From the NCBI GenBank assembly GCA_021777285.1, contig JAJYDR010000111.1:1-7688 (forward strand): a stretch of 7,688 nt of DNA, written 5' to 3'. The notes under the pieces were generated by a model. That model did no database searches, had not been told where the DNA came from, and saw only the letters and a list, made by a program, of their open reading frames with translations. The DNA is from Actinomycetes bacterium. GTDB taxonomy: Bacteria > Actinomycetota > Acidimicrobiia > Acidimicrobiales > RAAP-2. The position numbers and the translations under genes are program-made. Every line of letters starts with the position of its first letter. Positions within the stretch are counted from its first letter, which is position 1. Positions 1 to 5,290 of the stretch are shown piece after piece.

Positions 1-485
1 TCGGCGTGGATGTTCTGTCGCCAGTGCCGTCGTCGCTCCCTGCGCAGTTGACAATCACGGTGAAGAACCCTGATGGGTCCTCGGGTACTAACGTCAACGG
101 CTCTATCGTTGGAGGCCCAACGCTGTCGTCGTGTTCATTGACGTCCAGCCCTGGGCCAAGTCCAAGACTTCGAAGTAATGAGTATTCGGGGAACAACACT
201 TCGATTACGTGTATGGCGACGATACCGGGCTATTCGTCGGGCTCGGTAACGGCCAACGGAGTTCCTCAAACCGTTTCCGCAGCGTCGGGTGGAGCCACGT
301 TCTCGGCCACGTTTCCAGCCATTGTCGTGTCTTCGACGTCAACGACGACCGGTAGTGGGGACTCGAAAGTGAAGACTACGACTACTACGTATGCGGGAAC
401 GGTGATTGTGAGTTATCACGTTCAGGGTGGGTTGGTGACGTGGCCGGGAAGCGCGACCGTGACCACTACGACAACGAGCAAGTGA
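1..485 (+). CDS. Ser/Thr-rich probable pilus-associated exported protein, C-terminal part (5' end outside window)
   Basis: The frame is open to the left edge and ends at TGA 483-485, so only the last 160 or so residues are seen; the GTG at position 6 is probably internal. The visible part is unusually rich in Ser, Thr, Gly and Val and poor in charged residues. It looks beta-rich: alternating hydrophobic and Thr/Ser residues, a NPDGSSG turn, and a single Cys pair 26 residues apart (residues 43 and 69 counted from the GTG at 6). Two Thr clusters, TTTTT near residues 123-127 and again just before the C-terminal SK, resemble linkers or surface strands. No membrane segment or catalytic motif is visible. 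Position directly before a PilX-like gene, with 44 bases between, suggests a minor pilin or pilus-tip/adhesin component exported across the membrane. That role is inferred from context; I do not recognise the family. Confidence 0.6.
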   Translation, partial: GVDVLSPVPSSLPAQLTITVKNPDGSSGTNVNGSIVGGPTLSSCSLTSSPGPSPRLRSNEYSGNNTSITCMATIPGYSSGSVTANGVPQTVSAASGGATFSATFPAIVVSSTSTTTGSGDSKVKTTTTTYAGTVIVSYHVQGGLVTWPGSATVTTTTTSK

Positions 486-529
486 CTCCAATCGTGACGC
501 TGACATATCGTTCTTTATTGACAACGAGA

Positions 530-1456
530 ATGAGTAACTCTGAACAGATGTTGGGACGGCGGATAACTCGGCGGTCCGATGATGGAGGTGCGGTCTTGAT
601 TTTGGCGCTGATGATGCTCGTTGTCGTCAGTTTCATCGTTTTGTCGATTGCGACTCTAACGATGTCTTCCATTCGGAACTCGGGCAATTTCGCGACCGCG
701 CAGTCTGAGACCACAGCGGCGAATAACGTGACAAACCTGGCGCTGGAGAGTTCGGTATCGACCTTCCTCGCGGCAACGACGGGCATCAGTCCTGGGCTGT
801 GTTGGACGCCGAGTACTTCATCATCGTCGTCGGTTTCGGATCCGCCCATGACCGCGTGGTGTCGTACGCTGTGGGCGCCATTCTCCCCTCAGACACGGAC
901 GGTGACAATCGACACCTGTCCGAGCACGGTGACCTCCGGCGTCACGTGTGCTCAGGCACCTTTTTTGCAAGCAGTGGCAGTTATTGACGACTATGCGTCA
1001 TCGTCGTCATCAAGTTCAACGCCAACGACGTACGATTCGTGTGCGCCCGTGTCCTCGTCGGCTACAAATTCCACTTCGACGTCGTGTGGACAAGGAGTTA
1101 CCCTCGAGAGCTGGGCCTTTGGCGTGTCGCCACCGGTGATCGTTTCGTGGGGAAAAGCCAACTCAAGCACAGATTGTCCCCCTAGCACTCCTCCAGTGTC
1201 GATTACAGTGAGTGGATCGTACACTGACCCGACCCAATTGAGTGTTGGTTATATATCCTCTTCGTCAATCTCGCCCTCCACCGGTTTGCCGACGCCAGTT
1301 GCGGTGGAGCCCGGTGTGGTGATTAGTAGTTCTGTACAGCCTGGAGGATCGCAGTCGACAATTATCGCTTGCGGTCCTACGTCGGGGAACACTGTATTTG
1401 CGGTCGTTACGACGCCACTAGGGGTAGCTGCCAGTTCAAATGCTTTGAGTTTCTGA
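530..1456 (+). CDS. PilX-like minor pilin / pilus assembly protein with Ser-rich, Cys-rich exported domain
   Basis: Predicted 308-residue single-pass protein. A basic N-terminus (RRITRRS) is followed by DDGG and a hydrophobic helix at about residues 21-46 (AVLILALMMLVVVSFIVLS). This pattern fits the PilX N-terminal family, whose members prime pilus assembly and usually carry a GxALxxAL-type start instead of the classical G|FxxxE. Glu at mature position 5 is indeed absent (Leu if cleavage follows G20). The remainder is likely extracellular: Ser/Thr-rich with a run of seven Ser (residues 157-163) encoded by mixed TCA, TCG and AGT codons. It has eight Cys (91, 111, 130, 140, 171, 186, 216, 281), enough for four disulfides. 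The start is uncertain: ATG 530 gives a normal short leader but has only a weak GAG upstream, while GTG 482, overlapping the previous stop as GTGA, and GTG 494 are in-frame alternatives. The PilX assignment rests on the N-terminus only. Confidence 0.72.
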   Translation: MSNSEQMLGRRITRRSDDGGAVLILALMMLVVVSFIVLSIATLTMSSIRNSGNFATAQSETTAANNVTNLALESSVSTFLAATTGISPGLCWTPSTSSSSSVSDPPMTAWCRTLWAPFSPQTRTVTIDTCPSTVTSGVTCAQAPFLQAVAVIDDYASSSSSSSTPTTYDSCAPVSSSATNSTSTSCGQGVTLESWAFGVSPPVIVSWGKANSSTDCPPSTPPVSITVSGSYTDPTQLSVGYISSSSISPSTGLPTPVAVEPGVVISSSVQPGGSQSTIIACGPTSGNTVFAVVTTPLGVAASSNALSF

Positions 1457-1666
1457 GTCTCCTGCCTAAACCTGATTTCGACTGTGACGTGAGATTCAGT
1501 TGTTGGCTGGAACGGTCTGATTACTTGACGATTCACCTCAACGATGTAAGAACATGGCACGATCGAGCCGTGCGACGCAGCGCATCCGCTTTTCCTGGAG
1601 CTGAGATTTACCAAATACCCAAGGCGCGTTGTGGAACGTATTCTTATTATTTGAAATGGCGAGGCA

Positions 1667-1695
1667 TTGCGGCGGTTGTTTCTGTATGGTAAAAA
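1667..1695 (+). promoter_or_regulatory. Candidate pilA promoter (extended -10)
   Basis: TTGCGG at 1667-1672 is separated by 17 bases from TAAAAA at 1690-1695. A TG dinucleotide at 1687-1688 sits one base before the -10 element, as in extended -10 promoters. It would start transcription near 1702 and give a leader of about 60 bases before the pilA ATG. The -35 match is weak (three of six), so this is a motif-based suggestion. An independent promoter would make sense because major pilin is usually needed in far greater amounts than minor pilins. Confidence 0.35.
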
Positions 1696-1710
1696 TAGTT
1701 CTTGATTCGC

Positions 1711-1740
1711 CAAGTGGTGGACGAGTCGGACCACCGGTTG
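1711..1740 (+). repeat. Imperfect inverted repeat in the pilA leader
   Basis: CAAGTGGTGG (1711-1720) can pair with CCACCGGTTG (1731-1740): eight Watson-Crick pairs, one G-T wobble and one G-G mismatch, around a 10-base loop. It ends 10 bases before the pilA ribosome binding site. It could be an RNA hairpin affecting mRNA stability or translation, or an operator for a dimeric regulator; no run of T follows, so it is not an intrinsic terminator. Chance occurrence is possible. Confidence 0.35.
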
Positions 1741-1763
1741 ACCGGCAGACGAAAGGCAGAGTA

Positions 1764-2363
1764 ATGATTCGGACATATCAGAGGATCCAGCGGCGCCGTG
1801 CCGCCGGTGAGATCGAGGGGGGTTTCACGCTCATCGAACTCCTCATCGTAATCGTCGTGCTCGGTATCTTGGCGGCGATCGTCGTGTTCGCTCTGGGTGG
1901 TGTGACCGGGAAGAGCTCGGCAGCGGCTTGTCAATCCGATGCGAAGACGGTCGGTGTGGGAGTTGCAGCGCTGATGGCCGAAAACCCCTCGATCACGAGT
2001 CTTAGCCAGTTGACGGACGGCAGTGGCACTGGTGACACTGCGACGGTACCGGGGTGGGAATTTGCCCTCACCGCAACCGGGACTACACTCGCTTCCAAAA
2101 CGATACCGATTGTGGGTAATCCATTTCTACAATCGTGGCCGAATTCCACTTCGTACTCGATTTCTGTTGCTGACGGAACCACACCAACGGCGGCAAGCGT
2201 CCACGATGCTTCCGCAACAAGCAGCCCACCGGCGCTAACAAATGCTCCGGCATTTGGCGATGTAATCGTCACTGGAAAAGGTTCTGGGGCGGCCGGATAT
2301 TCATACGACGCAACTGTCAATCCTGTTGAAGCGTGTAACTGGGCCGTGCTTGGTCACGCGTAG
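1764..2363 (+). CDS. pilA: Type IV major-type prepilin (PilA-like)
   Basis: A 199-residue prepilin. The leader (residues 1-20) is basic and ends in EIEGG. Cleavage by prepilin peptidase is expected between G20 and F21 in GG|FTLIELLIVIVVLG, with the hallmark Glu at mature position 5 (E25). The hydrophobic alpha1-N helix spans about residues 22-46 and anchors the subunit in the membrane before assembly. The mature protein (179 residues) has a Ser/Thr/Gly/Ala-rich globular part with only two Cys, C56 and C191, suggesting one disulfide bridging the start of the head and the C-terminal region. ATG 1764 is chosen because GAAAGG (1751-1756) lies seven bases upstream and because it gives a normal leader; an in-frame extension to 1629 looks non-coding. 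The gene ends just before a strong terminator, fitting an abundantly made subunit. Major versus minor role is inferred from the classical processing site and isolated transcription unit. Confidence 0.9.
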   Translation: MIRTYQRIQRRRAAGEIEGGFTLIELLIVIVVLGILAAIVVFALGGVTGKSSAAACQSDAKTVGVGVAALMAENPSITSLSQLTDGSGTGDTATVPGWEFALTATGTTLASKTIPIVGNPFLQSWPNSTSYSISVADGTTPTAASVHDASATSSPPALTNAPAFGDVIVTGKGSGAAGYSYDATVNPVEACNWAVLGHA

Positions 2364-2392
2364 TTAACACACGAATCGGTAGTTCGCGACAT

Positions 2393-2438
2393 TCTCCAGG
2401 GGCCCGACGTCTGTGTCGGGCCCCTGGAGACGCGTTTT
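2393..2438 (+). terminator. Strong rho-independent terminator after pilA
   Basis: Two perfectly complementary 16-base arms, 2393-2408 (starting TCTCCAGGGG) and 2415-2430 (ending CCCCTGGAGA), surround a six-base loop GTCTGT. A TTTT run follows at 2435-2438 after CGCG. The stem is very GC-rich (GGGGCCCGAC core). It lies 30 bases after the pilA stop and only 31 bases before the pilT start, so it separates pilin transcription from the downstream ATPase gene. The T-run is short, so partial readthrough is possible. Confidence 0.85.
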
Positions 2439-2461
2439 GGTGCAGGAAGTTAGAGGTCAAC

Positions 2462-3559
2462 ATGGCTGATGGTGACGTAACGTTGATTGATCCGTGGCTC
2501 CAGATCCTATGGGAGCATAACGGGACTGACCTTCTGATTGCCGGCGGATCCGCTCCACGAATCCGAGTTAACGGTCGGCTAATACCTGTTGAAGGTGCCG
2601 CGCCGCTATCGGTCGACGAGGTTTCTGCGATGTCCTTTCCGTTGTTGACTGAGGGTCAGCGCGAAATTTTCAATAGTCAATTGGACGTCGATTTCGCGTT
2701 CTCGTGGCGTGACCTCGCTCGAGTTCGGGGCAGCGTCTATACGCAGCGCGGGCAAGCCGCGATGTCCCTTCGAATTATCCCGAGCAAGATTCCAACGTTC
2801 GAGGAGCTCGGACTTCCGTGGGCTGCTGATTGGGTGGCGAAGCAGCCCCGCGGTTTCGTATTGGTGACGGGGCCAACTGGCTCCGGAAAGTCAACGACGT
2901 TGGCGTCGATTATTGACCGGGTGAACGACACGCGTGCCGCGCACATCCTGACGATTGAGGATCCGGTCGAGTACGTCCACAACCACAAAATGTCGGCCGT
3001 GACACAGCGTGAGATCGGACTCGATAGCCCGTCATTCGATCGCGCTTTACGCTCGGCGCTTCGTGAAGACCCCGACGTGATGCTCATCGGTGAGATGCGC
3101 GATATCGACTCGATTCAGATTGCGCTCACCATGGCTGAAACCGGTCACCTGGTTTTCGCGACGCTGCACACGAACGATGCAGCACAGGCCATCGACCGAA
3201 TCATCGACGTCTTCCCGGCGTGGCGCCAGGAACAGACGCGCGTTCAGTTGGCGGCGTCGCTCAGTGCCATCGTCGCGCAACGTCTCATCCCGAAGATCGG
3301 CGGCGGGATGGTCGCGGCCTTTGAAGTGCTGATCGCGACGAGCCCGGTTCGTAACCTCATCCGCGAGGGTCGTTCGAACCAGTTGACCAATGTGATGTTC
3401 ACTAACACAAAAGAGGGTATGCAGATCCTCGAGACTGATCTGGCCAAACTAGTTGCCGACGGCAAGGTAACCTTCGAGGATGCGTTCGCGTCGAGCGCAC
3501 ACCCGAAGGAGTTGACTCGATCCTTGGAGTTCTTGGGTTATAAAACCGCGAAAGGCTGA
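2462..3559 (+). CDS. pilT: Type IV pilus retraction ATPase PilT
   Basis: A 365-residue cytoplasmic hexameric ATPase of the secretion ATPase superfamily, expected to power pilus depolymerisation and twitching. All family motifs are visible in order: an N-terminal PAS-like region (about 1-110, including GGSAPRIRVNGRL), Walker A GPTGSGKST (137-145), Asp box IEDPVEYV (165-172), Walker B DVMLIGEMRD with catalytic Glu (205-214), and His box ETGHLVFATLHT (226-237). The PilT-typical C-terminal motif appears as SPVRNLIREG (294-303, usually AIRNLIREG). That motif, the length and the absence of the zinc-binding cysteines of PilB-type extension ATPases (there are no Cys at all) favour PilT over PilB. ATG 2462 is preceded by AGAGGT (2452-2457) at five bases. 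The TGA overlaps the next ATG by one base, suggesting translational coupling. With a terminator 31 bases upstream, expression may depend on readthrough or on a promoter I could not identify. Confidence 0.95.
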   Translation: MADGDVTLIDPWLQILWEHNGTDLLIAGGSAPRIRVNGRLIPVEGAAPLSVDEVSAMSFPLLTEGQREIFNSQLDVDFAFSWRDLARVRGSVYTQRGQAAMSLRIIPSKIPTFEELGLPWAADWVAKQPRGFVLVTGPTGSGKSTTLASIIDRVNDTRAAHILTIEDPVEYVHNHKMSAVTQREIGLDSPSFDRALRSALREDPDVMLIGEMRDIDSIQIALTMAETGHLVFATLHTNDAAQAIDRIIDVFPAWRQEQTRVQLAASLSAIVAQRLIPKIGGGMVAAFEVLIATSPVRNLIREGRSNQLTNVMFTNTKEGMQILETDLAKLVADGKVTFEDAFASSAHPKELTRSLEFLGYKTAKG

Positions 3560-4269
3560 TGGCCGTGCCGCTTCATCGTGGTCCGGACTTGCCGTACCTG
3601 TTGGTTGCGGGCGTGACCCCGTGGCGAGGCGGGTGGTTGCTCGCCGGTGCGAAACACCACGCGGCGACCTTCATGCCCGAGGCACCGCGTCTCTTCTCGA
3701 CGTTCTTAGATGTCATGAGCGAACGGCCCGCCTACGCCACCATCGTGGTCAACGCGCCAATCGGCTACCGCGACGAGGTTGGTGATCCGCCACGGACTTG
3801 TGACCTCATGGCGCGGTCATTGCTCGGACGACGTGGCTCGACCATCGCCCGCGCACCAACGCGTGCGAGTCTGCGTGAGGACTCATTCGCCACGGCCGGT
3901 CTCGACGCGACGACGCTGGTTCGTCTCCGTCACTATCGCGAGCTTTTCGCCGAGATGTCACCGTTTCGTCAGCGCGTCGTCTACGAGGGTCACCCCGAAC
4001 TGAGTTTCTATCAATTGAACGGCGACGTGCCGTTGCGGTACTCGAAGATGCGCGAAGAGGGCCGTGAAGAACGTCGATCCCTGCTCGAAAAGCGGATTCA
4101 GAATGTACACATGATCCTCGACGCGGACATCGGTGTGCCCGAGAAGCACCTCTACGACGCGGTTGCGCTCATGTGGACAGCGCGGCGCGTGAATGGCAAA
4201 GCCGCGAAGCGAATTCCCAGCGACGCCGAGTGGGACAGCGAGGGACTGCGCACCGAATACGTGTATTAG
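3559..4269 (+). CDS. DUF429 family protein (predicted RNase H-like fold), possibly catalytically degenerate
   Basis: A 236-residue soluble protein matching the DUF429 pattern. An N-terminal strand is followed by RGGW (VAGVTPWRGGWLLAG, residues 16-30). Next come the NAPIGY motif (65-70), the CDLMARSLLGRRGSTIARAP block (81-100), YEGHPELSF (142-150) and YSKMREEGREER (161-172). The C-terminal part has YDAVALMWTARR (199-210), AKRIPSDAEWD and GLRTEYVY. Families of this type are predicted nucleases of RNase H fold, but no biochemical role is established that I know of. From memory of the family, the first strand normally carries Asp (GVDG) and the second motif Asp (D-x-P-I-G); here these are T20 and N65. 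E143 and D200 are kept. The gene starts inside the pilT stop (TGATG), so it is probably co-translated with pilT, although a pilus role is unproven. It ends one base from the convergent pilD. Confidence 0.75.
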   Translation: MAVPLHRGPDLPYLLVAGVTPWRGGWLLAGAKHHAATFMPEAPRLFSTFLDVMSERPAYATIVVNAPIGYRDEVGDPPRTCDLMARSLLGRRGSTIARAPTRASLREDSFATAGLDATTLVRLRHYRELFAEMSPFRQRVVYEGHPELSFYQLNGDVPLRYSKMREEGREERRSLLEKRIQNVHMILDADIGVPEKHLYDAVALMWTARRVNGKAAKRIPSDAEWDSEGLRTEYVY

Positions 4270-4270
4270 C

Positions 4271-5056
4271 TCAGAAGTGCCACTGGAGGTTCTGGAACGG
4301 GGCGAGCAGTTCCGGTCCGGCGAAGATCGCGATGTAGGTGCCAATCGCGAGGAAGACGCCGTAGGGGATGGGCTGGCGGCGACTCATTCGTTTTGCAGCG
4401 ATGAGTGTGAGGCCGATCATCGCACCGGCGAGGTTGGCGACAAAGAACCCGAGGAGGGCGTAGCCGATGCCGAGCCAGCCGAGCCCGAGCCCGAGCACCA
4501 GGCTGAGCCGCACGTCACCGAAGCCGAGGGCGCGTGGACTGATGGCGTTCATGGTGAAGAAGAACACGAACCAGATGACACCGACGAGGATGGCAATGCC
4601 GAGACGGTGCCACTGGCCATGGTCGAGCGCGGCGCCGACGAGCGTGACCACCAGGAGGGCGAGCACCACGTAGACGATTCGCTTGGGCAAGATGAGGAAC
4701 TCGGCGTCGATCACGCCGAGAGCGACGAGCCCCGCCACGAGCACGAGGAGTGCCGGCAGGTCCGAGCGGTAGCCAACGCGCGCCGCTGTGCCGGCGAAGA
4801 GGACCGCCGTCGTGAGTTCTATCAATGGGTAACGCGGCGAAATGGGCTCGCCACACTGTCGACAGTGTCCGCGAAGGATGAGCCAGGAGAGAACGGGGAT
4901 GTTGTCCCGGGGCGTGATCGGCTCGCTGCAGCGCGGACAGGCTGATCGTGGCCGCACGATCGAGAGGTGTCTGGGCACCCGGTAGATGACGACGTTGAGG
5001 AACGAGCCCACGATGAGACCGAGCAGCGCACAATAGATGATGAGTACCGTCAACAT
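4271..5056 (-). CDS. pilD: Prepilin peptidase / N-methyltransferase (A24 family, PilD)
   Basis: A 261-residue polytopic membrane enzyme that cleaves prepilin leaders after Gly and methylates the new N-terminal residue; its substrates should include the PilA encoded at 1764-2363. The N-terminal segment (3-25, with GLIVGSFLNVVIYRVP) is the family signature. A cytoplasmic loop carries both zinc-type pairs, CPRC (40-43) and CRQC (65-68), of bifunctional enzymes, with the DNIPVLSWL motif between them. The two aspartyl-protease residues are D117 in GVIDAEFLILP and D181 in GFGDVRLS. About seven or eight hydrophobic segments are spread over the chain. ATG at 5056-5054 is preceded on this strand by GAAGGT (5070-5065) at eight bases. 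It is convergent with the DUF429 gene and divergent from the large fusion gene, so it forms its own transcription unit. It is complete and near normal family length. Confidence 0.95.
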   Translation of the reverse strand: MLTVLIIYCALLGLIVGSFLNVVIYRVPRHLSIVRPRSACPRCSEPITPRDNIPVLSWLILRGHCRQCGEPISPRYPLIELTTAVLFAGTAARVGYRSDLPALLVLVAGLVALGVIDAEFLILPKRIVYVVLALLVVTLVGAALDHGQWHRLGIAILVGVIWFVFFFTMNAISPRALGFGDVRLSLVLGLGLGWLGIGYALLGFFVANLAGAMIGLTLIAAKRMSRRQPIPYGVFLAIGTYIAIFAGPELLAPFQNLQWHF

Positions 5057-5290
5057 TAGCTGTGACCTTCAAACGCCGATGAAGACGCTTCGCAACGAGC
5101 CGCTGGTGTGCGGAACTGTCGGTACGGTTTGTCGAGATGGGAACGGCTTTTACGCACGCGTGACGCCCTTTGAGCCCGACGGTAGATACACCAAATTCGC
5201 AGGTCGCCTCACTATAGTTCGATGTGACTAGCGCGTCGCTCATAGTGCGAAGGCGTTTTGGCGACCACTGGCCGAGGAGAGGATCAGTTC
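5057..5290. other. Divergent intergenic region between pilD and the Rv1355c-like gene
   Basis: This 234-base spacer should hold promoters for both flanking genes. The only promoter-like element I see is TATAGT at 5213-5218, part of the perfect palindrome ACTATAGT (5211-5218), which could serve as a -10 in either direction; neither orientation has a good -35 at 16-18 bases. A small GAAG-ACG-CTTC inverted repeat lies at 5081-5091. A 64-codon open frame (5037-5231) overlaps the pilD start and has no recognisable features, so I do not call it a gene. Confidence 0.45.
5275..5282 (+). promoter_or_regulatory. Ribosome binding site deciding the TTG start at 5291
   Basis: AGGAGAGG at 5275-5282 is a strong purine-rich Shine-Dalgarno sequence lying eight bases before TTG 5291. 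It is the reason for choosing this TTG over the in-frame TTG at 5258, which has a GAAGG only four bases upstream, and over TTG 5303. The frame is closed upstream by TAG at 5243-5245, so no ATG start exists near the N-terminus. Confidence 0.65.

Larger units (their letters stand above)
1457..1763 (+). other. Intergenic region between the PilX-like gene and pilA
   Basis: A 307-base gap with no convincing gene. It is more AT-rich than its surroundings around 1640-1700. It holds a candidate extended -10 promoter (1667-1695), an imperfect inverted repeat (1711-1740) and the pilA ribosome binding site GAAAGG at 1751-1756. No intrinsic terminator was found after the PilX-like stop. Short open frames that cross it have no recognisable protein features. 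Confidence 0.6.

Noticed and set aside
518..546. Perfect TTGACA at 518-523 before the PilX-like start
   Set aside because: No acceptable -10 hexamer at 16-18 bases; it would start transcription inside the gene, so it is probably chance.
998..1018. Serine-codon run as a possible microsatellite repeat
   Set aside because: The codons are mixed (TCA, TCG, AGT) and not a uniform repeat unit, so slipped-strand phase variation is unlikely.
1369..1692. + strand open frame of 107 codons crossing the PilX-like 3' end and the gap
   Set aside because: It begins inside the PilX-like gene in another frame, has no ribosome binding site and its sequence shows no domain or membrane pattern.
4193..4945. Long + strand open frame (250 codons) rich in Glu, Asp and His
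   Set aside because: It lies antisense to pilD, whose motifs are complete and unambiguous; the acidic, membrane-free composition is what the complement of a hydrophobic GC-rich gene yields.
5037..5231. Small + strand open frame of 64 codons in the divergent spacer
   Set aside because: It starts inside the antisense 5' end of pilD, has no ribosome binding site I can defend and no recognisable features.
4515..5243. - strand open frame of 242 codons over pilD and the spacer
   Set aside because: Same strand but different frame from pilD; the Arg/His/Ala-rich product has no motifs, while the pilD frame has all catalytic residues.
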